64,000 nt of DNA, taken from Akkermansiaceae bacterium. Lineage in GTDB: Bacteria; Verrucomicrobiota; Verrucomicrobiia; Verrucomicrobiales; Akkermansiaceae. The DNA lies in the NCBI GenBank assembly GCA_905182475.1, contig CAJJBR010000014.1:1-64000 (forward strand), read 5' to 3'. A program made the translations under genes and the position numbers. Under the pieces are notes generated by a model. It worked only from the letters and a program-made list of their open reading frames with translations, ran no database searches and was not told the origin of the DNA. Shown piece after piece: positions 1 to 10,248 of this stretch. The number at the start of each line of letters is the position of its first letter. The stretch's first letter is position 1.

Positions 1-27
1 GAATAGGGAATAGGGAATAGGGAATAG
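1..27. repeat. Tandem 7-mer GAATAGG, about 4 copies, cut by the window edge
   Basis: gaatagg gaatagg gaatagg gaatag read directly. Confidence 0.85.
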
Positions 28-183
28 CGGCACGGCGGAGTCCGATGAGTTCGAAGTGCCCGTCGCTACCCATCCTGGCGCTCGGTTATGCAAGGTAGGC
101 GAAGACGATCCGTTCTAAGATCCGGGCACAAAAAAAGCGGGCGTTGCAGCCCGCTTTTCAAAATTGGTAAAGAATCGGAGGGA

Positions 184-504
184 TTACCCGCCGATTTCGG
201 TGCGACCGCAGAGCTGAGCGCCTTCTTCCATGGAGAATACCTTGGATTTGATGTCGCCATTGATCTTGGACTTATCCTTGAGCTCGCAGCGGCCGGAAGT
301 GATTTTACCTTCGACATTGCCATAGACTTTCACGTCGCCTGCTGTGACGTCGCCTTTTACCCTGGCGTTTTCACCGATGGTGACCTTGCCTTTCTCTGAA
401 GTGATTTCGCCATCGATTTTTCCATCGACGATCATGTCATTAGAGAAACGGATGGAGCCGATAATTTCGATTCCAGAGGAGAGTACGTTGGTAGCATTTG
501 CCAT
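184..504 (-). CDS. Bactofilin (polymer-forming cytoskeletal protein)
   Basis: Short beta-helix type protein: IEIIGSIRFSNDMIVDGKIDGEITSEKGKVTIGENARVKGDVTAGDVKVYGNVEG. Confidence 0.9.
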   Translation of the reverse strand: MANATNVLSSGIEIIGSIRFSNDMIVDGKIDGEITSEKGKVTIGENARVKGDVTAGDVKVYGNVEGKITSGRCELKDKSKINGDIKSKVFSMEEGAQLCGRTEIGG

Positions 505-632
505 AGCGGCTGTAAAGAAGCAGATACGGTGATGGATGGCAATCGGAAAGAATTCTGTAATCAGAGGATTTTTCAGATGCTTTGTTTTTACTTTTTGCGT
601 TAGAAAGGGTAAAATCCAACCGTTTATCTGTT

Positions 633-1253
633 ATGCCAAGAGTTATCATCACCGTCCCGGAAAAAAACGCTCAACCCTACCGCTTCAAACTCGATCGCAA
701 GGTCGTCAGCCTGGGGCGGGGGAGCGATAACCATATTGTCATCGATTGTAGCTCTGTTTCCGGGAAGCACGCAGAGATGCACCGGGTCGAAGGCGGCTAC
801 GAACTAGCCGACCTAGGATCGACCAACGGAATCAAATACGATGGCACCCGGCAACAGAAGGTTTCACTGCGCTCGGGAATGACCGTAAAACTCGGTGATG
901 TGTCCTTTGATTTCACACTTACCGAAGAGGAACTCGAATCCCTCGGTCATGAGAAGCCGCTGAACGAATCCCCGATTTCCAAAGAGCCCGAGGAGGAAGC
1001 TCCTAAGAATAAGCAAAAAGCCAAAAGAGAACCTGAAACGTCACCACGTCGCAAGGTTGTCGTCCAGCAGTCTGCGGGCGCTGGATTGGGAATAATTATC
1101 CTTTTCTTTGTGTTGGCAGCAGCGTGCTTCTACGCAGGTCTCGCGATCCGCCACGAAAAGGACACCGGCGAATCCCTCATTAAAGCAATGGCGAACAAAG
1201 GGGATGTGGAGAAAGAAGCACCGGCTCCTACTCCTCCGGCTCCGGAGGAGTAA
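633..1253 (+). CDS. FHA-domain protein with C-terminal transmembrane segment
   Basis: VSLGRGSDNHIVIDCSSVSGKHAEMHRVEGGYELADLGSTNGIKYDG is an FHA signature; hydrophobic LGIIILFFVLAAACFYAGLAI. Start moved to the internal ATG. Confidence 0.85.
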   Translation: MPRVIITVPEKNAQPYRFKLDRKVVSLGRGSDNHIVIDCSSVSGKHAEMHRVEGGYELADLGSTNGIKYDGTRQQKVSLRSGMTVKLGDVSFDFTLTEEELESLGHEKPLNESPISKEPEEEAPKNKQKAKREPETSPRRKVVVQQSAGAGLGIIILFFVLAAACFYAGLAIRHEKDTGESLIKAMANKGDVEKEAPAPTPPAPEE

Positions 1254-1313
1254 ATCCAGTCCGCGACTGGACGGAAGGATTACAGGAAAGGGGTTTCTAG
1301 CCCCTTCTGCATA

Positions 1314-2429
1314 TTAGACGTTGAATCGGAATTCGATCACGTCTCCGTCCTTGACGGTGTATTCCTTGCCCTCGATTCGGAGCTTGCCGGCGGTCTTGGC
1401 GGCGGTCTTGCCGCCTGCAGCGACGTAGTCGTCGTAATGGGCAACTTCCGCAGCGATGAAGCCACGCTCGAAATCGGTATGGATCACTCCGGCGGCTGCC
1501 GGAGCCTTGTCGCCCTCGGTGATCGTCCATGCGCGGGTTTCCTGAACACCGGTAGTAAGATAGGTGCGGAGTCCGAGAAGGTGGTAAACGCCTCGGATCA
1601 GCCCAGAGACACCGGAATCCTTCACGCCCATGTCCGCAAGGAACTCAGCTGCATCTGCAGGTTCCAGATCGGAGAGCTCTTCCTCGATCTGGGCTGAAAT
1701 TACGATGGCTTCCGCTCCGGAGTGCTCGGATGCGAATTTGCGGACTTTCGCGACAAGTTCGTTGGAGTCGGGGTCTTCCACGGCTCCTGCAAGTTCGGAT
1801 TCCAAGACGTTGCAGGCGTAGATCGTCTTTTTTGAGGAGAGCAGGAAAAAGCCTTTCACGATCTCAGCGTCGTCTTCAGAGAAATCAATTGTCAGCGCCG
1901 GATTGCCCGCGTCGAGGTGCGGCATGATTACATCGATGAGTTCCACTTCCTTTTTGGATTCCTTGTCGCCGCTCTTCGCTTTCTTCTCGCGGGACGAGCG
2001 GCGTTTCTCCAAGGCTGCCATGTCGGCGAGGATTAGCTCCGCGTTAATGATCTCAATGTCGCGGATGGGATCGACCGAGCCGAGCTCGTGGATAATGTCG
2101 TCGTTTTCGAAGCAACGAACCACCTGTACGATTGCATCTGTCTCGCGGATATTCGCGAGGAACTTGTTTCCAAGACCCGCGCCCTCCGAGGCACCTTCTA
2201 CGAGACCCGCGATATCGACGAACTCGATGGCAGTCGGGACGAGCTTCTGTGATCCGGAAATTTTCGAAAGTACAGCTAGCCTGTCGTCTGGAACCATCAC
2301 GATCCCGACGTTCGGGTCGATGGTGCAGAAAGGATAGTTTGCCGCTTCCGCCTTCCGGGTGCGGGTGAGGGCGTTAAAGAGTGTTGATTTTCCGACGTTT
2401 GGTAGGCCTACGATTCCAGCTTTGAGCAT
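1314..2429 (-). CDS. ychF: Redox-regulated ATPase/GTPase YchF
   Basis: MLKAGIVGLPNVGKSTLFNALT...; full-length YchF-like with C-terminal TGS-like region. Confidence 0.95.
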   Translation of the reverse strand: MLKAGIVGLPNVGKSTLFNALTRTRKAEAANYPFCTIDPNVGIVMVPDDRLAVLSKISGSQKLVPTAIEFVDIAGLVEGASEGAGLGNKFLANIRETDAIVQVVRCFENDDIIHELGSVDPIRDIEIINAELILADMAALEKRRSSREKKAKSGDKESKKEVELIDVIMPHLDAGNPALTIDFSEDDAEIVKGFFLLSSKKTIYACNVLESELAGAVEDPDSNELVAKVRKFASEHSGAEAIVISAQIEEELSDLEPADAAEFLADMGVKDSGVSGLIRGVYHLLGLRTYLTTGVQETRAWTITEGDKAPAAAGVIHTDFERGFIAAEVAHYDDYVAAGGKTAAKTAGKLRIEGKEYTVKDGDVIEFRFNV

Positions 2430-2583
2430 ATCGCGCGGAGATTGGGCGGGGGAAAGGCAAATAACAAAGCTCAAAATTGAAAATTCAATAATTCAAGCCC
2501 CACGGAAAGAACTGGGGTTGCGGTTGAAGAGGAACCACAATCGAAGCGCAGCGGAGATGGACAGACTGTAAAATCAAACCCCT

Positions 2584-2700
2584 CCATCAAATGAACACGG
2601 ATGAATGGACGCGGATGAACACGGATGAACACGGATGAACACGGATCGGATTCTTCAGTTCTTGCTTCTGGATTCTTGGTTCTGAGATTTGATCGAAAAA
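2584..2700. repeat. Dispersed intergenic repeat 'ACGGATGAACACGGAT ... CTGGATTCTTGGTTCTGA' (copy 1)
   Basis: Tandem atgaacacgg; similar block at 31890-31950 and partially at 38747-38800. Confidence 0.75.
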
Positions 2701-2808
2701 ATCGGATATTTCCCGGTTGACAGTTCGCGAGGGGACTGACTAAGTTCCGCGCCCCTCCGGGTGGGCACGCTCAATCGCGCCTCGCCGCAGGATTTCCCTA
2801 TTACTGAA

Positions 2809-3240
2809 ATGAAGACATTTTCCGCCAAGCCACATGAAGTCGAACGCAAATGGTATGTGATCGACGCCAAAGGCAAAGTCCTCGGCCAAGTAGCCGTGGA
2901 AGCCGCGCGTTTGCTGCGTGGCAAAAATAAGCCGACTTTTACTTCTCACGTTGATACTGGCGATTTCGTCGTAGTGATCAATGCAGAGCACGTTGTCCTC
3001 ACTGGCACGAAAGAGACCGACAAGATATACACCCGTTTCTCCGGATACGTTGGTGGTAAGAAAGTCGAGAATCCTAAGAAGCTCCGCGAGCGCCGTCCGA
3101 TTCTTCTCGTCGAGAAGGCAGTTTGGGGCATGATCCCGAAAACCCGCCTTGGCCGCGTCCAGTTCGGTAAACTCAAGGTTTATGCAGGTGAAGAACACCC
3201 GCATGAAGCACAAGACCCGGCCGTTCACGAAGTCCGCTAA
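2809..3240 (+). CDS. rplM: 50S ribosomal protein L13
   Basis: [44 protein letters not shown]; followed by rpsI. Confidence 0.95.
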   Translation: MKTFSAKPHEVERKWYVIDAKGKVLGQVAVEAARLLRGKNKPTFTSHVDTGDFVVVINAEHVVLTGTKETDKIYTRFSGYVGGKKVENPKKLRERRPILLVEKAVWGMIPKTRLGRVQFGKLKVYAGEEHPHEAQDPAVHEVR

Positions 3241-3264
3241 TCAAATCTTTTCCAGAAAATTATT

Positions 3265-3660
3265 ATGCCAGCTACCGCTACACAAAGTTCCACAGGTCGC
3301 CGCAAGACCGCAGTCGCCCGCGTATGGGTCACCGAAGGTTCCGGTCAAGTGACCATCAACGGACTCTCCTTCGAAGAATACCTTCCGACCCTCGATCTTC
3401 AGAACGCAGTGATCGCTCCGTTTCAGACCGTGAACATGGTCAATAAATACGACGTGAAAGTGATCGTCAAAGGCGGAGGCAAGCATGCCCAAGCCATTGC
3501 AATCCGCCACGCGATTTCCCGTTCACTCACTCAGTTCGACCCAGAGAACCGCAAGCTCATTAAGCCAGAAGGCTTCCTCACCCGTGACCCACGGATGAAA
3601 GAGCGCAAAAAACCAGGCCAGCCTGGTGCACGCGCCCGCTTCCAGTTCTCCAAGCGTTAA
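3265..3660 (+). CDS. rpsI: 30S ribosomal protein S9
   Basis: TGRRKTAVARVWV...GQPGARARFQFSKR. Confidence 0.97.
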   Translation: MPATATQSSTGRRKTAVARVWVTEGSGQVTINGLSFEEYLPTLDLQNAVIAPFQTVNMVNKYDVKVIVKGGGKHAQAIAIRHAISRSLTQFDPENRKLIKPEGFLTRDPRMKERKKPGQPGARARFQFSKR

Positions 3661-3683
3661 TCGCGAAGCATTACAATTTCAAA

Positions 3684-3712
3684 GAAGCCGCATCACACGA
3701 TGCGGTTTTTTT
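3684..3712 (+). terminator. Rho-independent terminator after rplM-rpsI
   Basis: CCGCATC-ACAC-GATGCGG followed by TTTTTTT. Confidence 0.92.
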
Positions 3713-3788
3713 GTGTACTGGTTGCGAATATTTTCCGCAACTTTTTGCCTAGCCAAGGGTTCTCCCTAAACTGATCTTATACAAAACA

Positions 3789-5153
3789 ATGAAAACGAAT
3801 ATTTTGATTCCAGGTGTGGCACTCGCAATCGGCCTCGGTGTGGGCTTTGGTATAGGCAAAGGAGGGGGCGGAGCCGCCAGTGAAATATCCGGTTCCGGTA
3901 GTGAGGTAAAAACCCGTGCAGGGGATAGAGGAATGGACAGGGGTTCTGGTGGAGGCCGCAAATCCAAGGCGCGCAGCCTTGAGGAAATTTACCGTCAGCC
4001 AGGGCAAAGCAGTAGGGTGCAAGCGCTGCTCGATTTTTATTCAAATCTTGGCCCGGGTGAATTTCAGTCCGAGGCCGAGAAACTCGAGGCGCTTCCGTTT
4101 AACGAACGCATCCTCGCTTCGGTGCTTCTTTTCGGAAAATGGGCGGAAGTCGATCCCACTGCTGCGATGGCTTTCACGGGTACTATGGGCATGACTGGTG
4201 GGTTCGTTAGGCCGACCGTGCTCCAAGGCTGGGCAAGCACCGACCCAGTGAATGCAGCGAAATACTATACGGAGAATCCGGCACAGTTCGCTATGATGAA
4301 TATGATGGGTGGTCGCGGTGGACGCGGTATGGGAATGCAGGGGCCCGGTGGCATCATCGCCGGAGAGTGGGCAAAGCAGGATCCTACTGGTGCGATGGAG
4401 TGGGCCAAGGGGCTAAAGAGCAACAGCTCCCAAGCAATGACATCCGTAGTTTCTGAAGTCGCAAAAACCGATCCGAAAAAAGCTGCAGAAATGGCGGCTT
4501 CGATGGATGAGGGTTCGCGCGGCAATGCCTACGAGACCATTGCGAAACAATGGGGTGCATCGAATTTTAGTGAGGCTCAAGCATGGGCGAACGGCCTTCC
4601 AGAAGAGCAACGTGGCGCGGCTATGGCCTCGGCTATCGCCGGTCTTGCCCAAACCAGCCCGGAGCTGGCCGCCACGGAGATTGGAAAAATGACCGATACC
4701 GATGCGCGCCGTGAGGCAATTCCTTCGGTTGCAAAAAATTACGCACGTGAAGATGTCCGTGGCTCGATGGACTGGCTCAACAGTCTTGACGATGATGCTG
4801 CGAAAAAAGATTCCATGCGGGAAGTAATGCCGATCTGGGCAGCTTCCGACAGCAGTGCAGCCTTGGAATTTGTGAAATCGCAGACCTCACCGGAAGTGAA
4901 GGACAGCGCGGCTCAGAGCTACGTTTGGAGTAATCGCACTTCTTCTCCAGCAGAGCTGGTAGAAGTTGCGGGCTTGATTACCAATGAACGTGACAGGAGC
5001 CGGACTACTGGGGTGGTTGCTGCCCGCTGGATGCAGGAGGACAAGGAGGCGGCAACAGAATTCATCAACGGCAGCAATGCGATAGACGATGGCATGAAGG
5101 AACGCCTTCTCAATGGTGGCAGCATGTGGGGCGGTCGGGGTAGGGGGCGTTAG
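3789..5153 (+). CDS. Secreted or anchored protein with degenerate helical repeats (W/VAxxDPxxAxxW type)
   Basis: N-terminal hydrophobic segment, Gly-rich linker, repeats WAEVDPTAAMAF / WASTDPVNAAKYY / WAKQDPTGAMEWA / VAKTDPKKAAEMA. Confidence 0.7.
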   Translation: MKTNILIPGVALAIGLGVGFGIGKGGGGAASEISGSGSEVKTRAGDRGMDRGSGGGRKSKARSLEEIYRQPGQSSRVQALLDFYSNLGPGEFQSEAEKLEALPFNERILASVLLFGKWAEVDPTAAMAFTGTMGMTGGFVRPTVLQGWASTDPVNAAKYYTENPAQFAMMNMMGGRGGRGMGMQGPGGIIAGEWAKQDPTGAMEWAKGLKSNSSQAMTSVVSEVAKTDPKKAAEMAASMDEGSRGNAYETIAKQWGASNFSEAQAWANGLPEEQRGAAMASAIAGLAQTSPELAATEIGKMTDTDARREAIPSVAKNYAREDVRGSMDWLNSLDDDAAKKDSMREVMPIWAASDSSAALEFVKSQTSPEVKDSAAQSYVWSNRTSSPAELVEVAGLITNERDRSRTTGVVAARWMQEDKEAATEFINGSNAIDDGMKERLLNGGSMWGGRGRGR

Positions 5154-5214
5154 ATCTCCCTGCACCTTCAAAGCTTCTTGCAAACTAACAGGCGTTCGAT
5201 AGAAAGACGGCACT

Positions 5215-5820
5215 ATGGCAATGGGATCAGGACTGGTATTGGTTATCGTGGTGATCGGATTGGTCGCCGTGTTCGGGGTTTTAGCGATGGGCGTTTACAA
5301 CGGCCTAGTGAAGCTGCGGAATATGTATAAAAACGCGTTCTCGCAGATCGACGTCCAGTTGAAACGCAGGCACGACTTAATCCCGAACCTCGTCGAAACC
5401 GCGAAGGCCTACATGAGCCACGAGCGGGAAACCCTGGAAGCGGTCATCGCAGCACGGAATGTTGCTTCTGGTGCCCGTGAAGCCGCTGCTGCCAATCCGG
5501 GTGATCCCGGCGCATTGGAGCAGCTCGGGAAAGCCGAGGCCGGTCTCGGCGGTGTCCTTGGCCGACTCTTTGCTGTTGCGGAAGCCTATCCCGACCTAAA
5601 GGCGAACCAGAACATGATGCAGCTCAGCGAGGAACTGACGACCACGGAGAACAAGGTCGCCTTTTCCCGACAGGCTTACAACGATAGCGTCCTGGCTTAT
5701 AACAATAAGCGCGAGGTTTTCCCAAACAACATCGTCGCTGGAATGTTCGGCTTTGATAAAGCGGCCTCGTTTGAGATCGTGAACGAAGCAGAGCGCGATG
5801 CTCCAAAGGTGCAATTCTGA
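5215..5820 (+). CDS. lemA: LemA family protein
   Basis: VKLRNMYKNAFSQIDVQLKRRHDLIPNLVETAKAYMSHERETLEAV. Confidence 0.93.
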   Translation: MAMGSGLVLVIVVIGLVAVFGVLAMGVYNGLVKLRNMYKNAFSQIDVQLKRRHDLIPNLVETAKAYMSHERETLEAVIAARNVASGAREAAAANPGDPGALEQLGKAEAGLGGVLGRLFAVAEAYPDLKANQNMMQLSEELTTTENKVAFSRQAYNDSVLAYNNKREVFPNNIVAGMFGFDKAASFEIVNEAERDAPKVQF

Positions 5821-5839
5821 TTTTTCCGGATAAACGCCG

Positions 5840-7744
5840 ATGAACTTTTTCGAGGCACAGGAGAGGGCGCGGAAATCGAGCCGCTTTCTGGTCTGGTGGT
5901 TCATACTTTCCGTGCTGGGCGTCATCATAACGATGTATGCCTTGGCAACGGTTTATCTCCGAATTTCCAATCCCGAGAAACAAGCCGAGTTTGATCCGGC
6001 GCAAACCGTCCAATTCGTAGGGTGGTGGAATCCGGAACTGCTGGTTGGGATCGCCGTAATCGTCGGCGGGATTATTATGATCGGGAGTTGGATCAAGCTC
6101 GCCCAGCTTTCCTCCGGTGGAAAAGTCGTGGCTCAGGGGCTAGGAGGTAGGCCGGTGGAGCCAACCACCTCCGACCTTGCTGAGAGGCGGTTGCTGAATG
6201 TGGTGGAGGAAATGGCCATTGCCTCGGGCGTACCGGTTCCGGAGGTATGGATCATGGACGACGAGGAAGGGATCAACGCCTTCGCCGCAGGAACCGATCC
6301 CTCGAACGCTGTGATAGGCGTGACCCGTGGAACTTTGGATCGATTGACCCGCTCAGAGCTTCAGGGCGTGGTGGCCCACGAGTTCAGTCATATCCTCAAC
6401 GGGGACATGAAATTGAACATGCGCCTGATGGGGTGGGTTTTCGGCCTGGTGATGCTCTCCATGCTGGGGCGTATCATGCTGCAATCCTTCCACTTTATGA
6501 GGGGTTCACGTGATTCGAAAGGTGGTGGTGTCATCATCGCCATTATCATAGCCGGCGTTGCTGTCTGGCTTGTCGGCTCCATTGGCGTGCTTTTCGCGCG
6601 GATGCTGCAGTCTGCAATTTCGCGGCAGCGGGAGTTTCTCGCGGATGCATCGGCAGTTCAATTTACCCGAGATCCAAATGGCATCTCCGGTGCGTTGAAG
6701 AAGATCGGAGGCTTTTCCGAACACGGGAAAATCTCTTCTCCGAAAGCGATGGAATCCCGACACATGTTCTTCGCAGGCAGTGGCTTCAGTGCTTTGATGG
6801 CCACCCACCCACCTCTGGAAAAACGGATACTTGCAATCGATCCGAATTGGAAAGGTGAAATGCTCAAGGGCAAGGCTGATCCTGTTTCCGCTACCGAATT
6901 TTCCGGAGCGATGGGCTTCTCTGGCTCGCTGGAGCAGGTGAATTCTGGAGATCGGTTGAATTCGTTAGGTGAAAGCGCTCGGCTTGACGCCCACGTTGGT
7001 GCCGCTATCCGGGAGGAACTCCGTGCTGGGAAGGTCACTTCATTTTCGAAACAGGAAGCCAAGTCACTGCTGCTTGGCCTGTTGGTGGCTGCGGATACCG
7101 ATGGTCGGGAGATTGGGAAAACGATTCTCGCAAAGCATGGTTTCGATGAGGAAACGATTGCCCAGGTGATCGCCTGGAGCGTGGATCTGGAAAGCTACAA
7201 CTCTGCAAAGAAACTTGCGCTGGTAGATCTTTCTCTCTCTTGGTTGCGGAAAATGGGCAAGCCGGAGGCGAAGGGATTCGTTGCCGCGAGTAAGGCGCTC
7301 ATTGAGGCGGATGGGGAGGTGAACCTCTTCGAATTTATGCTCCAGAAAGTGATCGAGAGGCATGTGGAAATCGGCCTCGGGATTAAGCCGGTTCCAGCGA
7401 TGAAATACCGCAATCTGACTTCCATCGAAACCGAAGTCGCGCAGGTTCTGAGTGCGTTCGCGGTTCTTGCCGGTGGTGAAGCCGCTCTGGAAAATGCCGC
7501 TGCGGAATTCCGCGAATATACGGCAAGGGAACTTCCGCGTGTCCAGGCCGGGCTGGCGGAGGTGGCTCAGGCGTTGGTGGAAATGGATGCGTCCACCCCA
7601 TTGGTAAAACAACAGATCCTGTGCCTTTGCTCTCTGGTTGCTACTGACGACGGCGCAGTGGAGGATAGGGAACTCACACTGCTGCGGGCAACTGCGGAGG
7701 CCATTGGGGCGCCTGTGCCGCCTTTGTTCAGGACAAAGGTGTGA
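5840..7744 (+). CDS. M48 family metallopeptidase (HtpX-like), adjacent to lemA
   Basis: VVAHEFSHILNGDMKLNM (HExxH), multiple TM segments. Confidence 0.92.
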   Translation: MNFFEAQERARKSSRFLVWWFILSVLGVIITMYALATVYLRISNPEKQAEFDPAQTVQFVGWWNPELLVGIAVIVGGIIMIGSWIKLAQLSSGGKVVAQGLGGRPVEPTTSDLAERRLLNVVEEMAIASGVPVPEVWIMDDEEGINAFAAGTDPSNAVIGVTRGTLDRLTRSELQGVVAHEFSHILNGDMKLNMRLMGWVFGLVMLSMLGRIMLQSFHFMRGSRDSKGGGVIIAIIIAGVAVWLVGSIGVLFARMLQSAISRQREFLADASAVQFTRDPNGISGALKKIGGFSEHGKISSPKAMESRHMFFAGSGFSALMATHPPLEKRILAIDPNWKGEMLKGKADPVSATEFSGAMGFSGSLEQVNSGDRLNSLGESARLDAHVGAAIREELRAGKVTSFSKQEAKSLLLGLLVAADTDGREIGKTILAKHGFDEETIAQVIAWSVDLESYNSAKKLALVDLSLSWLRKMGKPEAKGFVAASKALIEADGEVNLFEFMLQKVIERHVEIGLGIKPVPAMKYRNLTSIETEVAQVLSAFAVLAGGEAALENAAAEFREYTARELPRVQAGLAEVAQALVEMDASTPLVKQQILCLCSLVATDDGAVEDRELTLLRATAEAIGAPVPPLFRTKV

Positions 7745-7814
7745 AATTCACCTGTGAGGCAAGCGAAGTCAGTCAACGCTTGCGTTCGGGCGATGCCGTG
7801 CGGAAGCTCCGGGT

Positions 7815-8654
7815 GTGGAGAAACAACGCAGGCCATGGTGGCTTTATTTCAATTTGCTGGGGCTAGATGCTCCTGTGATTGCAGTCGTTTGGCTGTTTCT
7901 CTTCGCGCAAACTTGGCGGGTGAACTATCATCCGTGGGAGGCATATGCCGCTCTTGGCCTTTTCGTTTGGGCGATACGGATTATGGGGAAACTGCTCTCC
8001 GCAGCGATGGCTGGGGTTGAAGAGGATTTTAACGTGAAGCATAGAAAAGCACTGAGAAACGTGGCTCTTCTGGCAGGCACCTCGTCGACCGTACTCACGG
8101 TCCTGAATTTCCCACTCTCAGGCTACAACTACTTCTTGATCGGAGCGGTTTTGGTCATCGGTTATTTCGCCCTGGCACTCTTTTCAACGGGAGAAGACAA
8201 CGAACCGGTGTATGCGAAGCACCTGATGGGAGGCTGCGCGTTCGCCTATGGGACGGCACTGATGGCACACGCATATCTCCCCAGTCTTGGGATTCAGCAA
8301 ATGGTGTTATCGCGGGAGTTCATTTGTTTTGCCGTTCTCTGCCTACTCGCCTCCTCCGCCACGGATCTCTGGACCCAGTCGGGAAAAGTCGAGGATCAGG
8401 AAATCAAGGCCGCCCACGAACTCGCACTCTCCCTACCTCTCACGCTGCTCGGCGCGGCTGCACTCGTCTTTGCAGTGCAGAACGAATCAATGAGTACCCG
8501 CCCGTTTTTCTACGGAATCCTGACTGGTGCTGCACTCCTGCAAATCCTCAACCGCATGCGTGGACGCTTCCGTATCGAGACCGTAAAAGTTCTCACCGGA
8601 GTCTGCTTGCTTGCTCCGGGAATGATTTTCGAGGCCTACGCGATTAGTAGGTGA
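7815..8654 (+). CDS. Conserved multi-pass membrane protein, unknown function
   Basis: Long ORF (GTG start) with many hydrophobic helices. Confidence 0.65.
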   Translation: MEKQRRPWWLYFNLLGLDAPVIAVVWLFLFAQTWRVNYHPWEAYAALGLFVWAIRIMGKLLSAAMAGVEEDFNVKHRKALRNVALLAGTSSTVLTVLNFPLSGYNYFLIGAVLVIGYFALALFSTGEDNEPVYAKHLMGGCAFAYGTALMAHAYLPSLGIQQMVLSREFICFAVLCLLASSATDLWTQSGKVEDQEIKAAHELALSLPLTLLGAAALVFAVQNESMSTRPFFYGILTGAALLQILNRMRGRFRIETVKVLTGVCLLAPGMIFEAYAISR

Positions 8655-8657
8655 GAT

Positions 8658-10205
8658 TTAGCCCAACGGAACCAACCGTTTCGAGGCCTCCGTATCTAAT
8701 GGTTCGCAGAGGCGGTAGCCTTCTCCTTGAGGTGGAAGGGAGAGGAGGAACGCTTCTCGCTCGAAGGGGGAGGGGAAGTCCAGGCCTATGAGGGCGCGGC
8801 CGATGCGCTCGCCGGACTGGCGGTAGTTGAAGTAGGTGAGGTTGGCGTTGCCGGTAAGGCGTTTTGCGAGGAAGTCGTGGAGGGCGCCGGGGCGCTCGTA
8901 GAAGTCGAGGCGAAGGAAGGTGGGGTTTGCGAGAAGATCGCCGCGGAAGGGGATCGCACGGAAGGCGATGTCGGTGGCTCCGGTGATGTCTTCCCAGTCG
9001 AGTCCGGCGGAATCGAGTTTCGCAGGGAGGTCGGCTAGTTTTTGCTGACTGTCGGCGGCGAGGGTAAAGGCGGGCCAGGCGGTGGAGTTATCGGTTTTTC
9101 CGTATTGGAAATCGGTGATGTCGATCTCTGAAAAGCAGTTGTCGAGCAGGGCGAGCATAGCGCCAGGAGTTTCTGGGATGCAGACGCGGAGGGTGCGGCT
9201 GTGGCGAGTGGAGGAACCCTCGGATTGGGCGATGCGGCCGAGTTGGAGGAAATCGACGTTTGCTCCGCAGAGGACGACGAGGACTTTTTTTCCAGCAAGG
9301 TTTTCCTTTTCCGCAAGGGCGGCAGCGAGGCCCATCGCACCGGATGGCTCGGAGATGCACCGAAGGCCTTCCCAGAGGGCGCGTATGGCGGCTGTGACCT
9401 GGGCGTTACTGACGGTGGTAGTGCGGTCAAGGCTGTCTTTGCAGATTTCGAAAGGAAGCGAGCCTGCCTGCTTGACGGCGGTGCCATCGCAGAAGAGATC
9501 GACGGCAGCGAGAGGTATGGGTTTTCCTGCTTCGATTGCGGCCTTCATTGAGGCCTGGCCTTCGCCTTCGACGCCTACGGTCTCGATGTCCGGCCAATAG
9601 GTTTTCAGCCAGGTGGAAACGCCTGCGGCCATACCACCGCCGCCGATCTGGAGGTATACGGTATCGAAGGGGCCGTGGCCAGAGAGAACGATTTCATCGG
9701 CGAGGGTGCCTTGGCCGGCCATGACTTGGAGGTCGTCGTAGGCGTGGATATAGACTGCCTTGGTTTGTGCTTCGTCGTCACGGGCGGCTTTCATGGCCTC
9801 GTCGTAGCTATCTCCGGACAGGTGGATGGAGATGTATTCCGCTCCGTGGGTAAGGACGGCATCCTGCTTCACTTGTGGGGTGGAGCGGGGCATATAGATG
9901 CGGGCGCGGATGCCGAGTTTTTTCGCGGCGAGGGCGACTCCCTGGGCGTGGTTGCCAGCGGAGGCCGTGACGACTCCGCGTGCGGCTTCGACTTCGGTGA
10001 GGGTAGCCATTCGGTTGGCTGCGCCGCGCCATTTGTAGGCTTTGATGGCGGAGAGATCTTCACGTTTTACCCAGATCTCAGGGCCACCGTGTATGGTGAT
10101 TTTCTCCAAGGGGGTAGGCTGACCGAAGTGATAGACGCGCTCGCGGGCAAAGAGGATTTCTTGGCGGAGTTTCCTGTCGAGAGGGAGTTTTTCGTCGCGA
10201 GTCAT
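8658..10205 (-). CDS. ilvA: Threonine ammonia-lyase, biosynthetic
   Basis: PLEKITIHGGPEIWVKREDLSAIKAYKWRGAANRM; PLP fold plus two C-terminal regulatory-type domains. Confidence 0.92.
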   Translation of the reverse strand: MTRDEKLPLDRKLRQEILFARERVYHFGQPTPLEKITIHGGPEIWVKREDLSAIKAYKWRGAANRMATLTEVEAARGVVTASAGNHAQGVALAAKKLGIRARIYMPRSTPQVKQDAVLTHGAEYISIHLSGDSYDEAMKAARDDEAQTKAVYIHAYDDLQVMAGQGTLADEIVLSGHGPFDTVYLQIGGGGMAAGVSTWLKTYWPDIETVGVEGEGQASMKAAIEAGKPIPLAAVDLFCDGTAVKQAGSLPFEICKDSLDRTTTVSNAQVTAAIRALWEGLRCISEPSGAMGLAAALAEKENLAGKKVLVVLCGANVDFLQLGRIAQSEGSSTRHSRTLRVCIPETPGAMLALLDNCFSEIDITDFQYGKTDNSTAWPAFTLAADSQQKLADLPAKLDSAGLDWEDITGATDIAFRAIPFRGDLLANPTFLRLDFYERPGALHDFLAKRLTGNANLTYFNYRQSGERIGRALIGLDFPSPFEREAFLLSLPPQGEGYRLCEPLDTEASKRLVPLG

Positions 10206-10248
10206 TTGTTTAAGGGAGATTGGGGAATGGGGGATTTGAAATTGGATG

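Noticed and set aside
2590-2645. CRISPR-like short tandem repeats (atgaacacgg)
   Set aside because: Repeats are contiguous with no regular unique spacers and no cas genes; fits the dispersed ACGGAT family.
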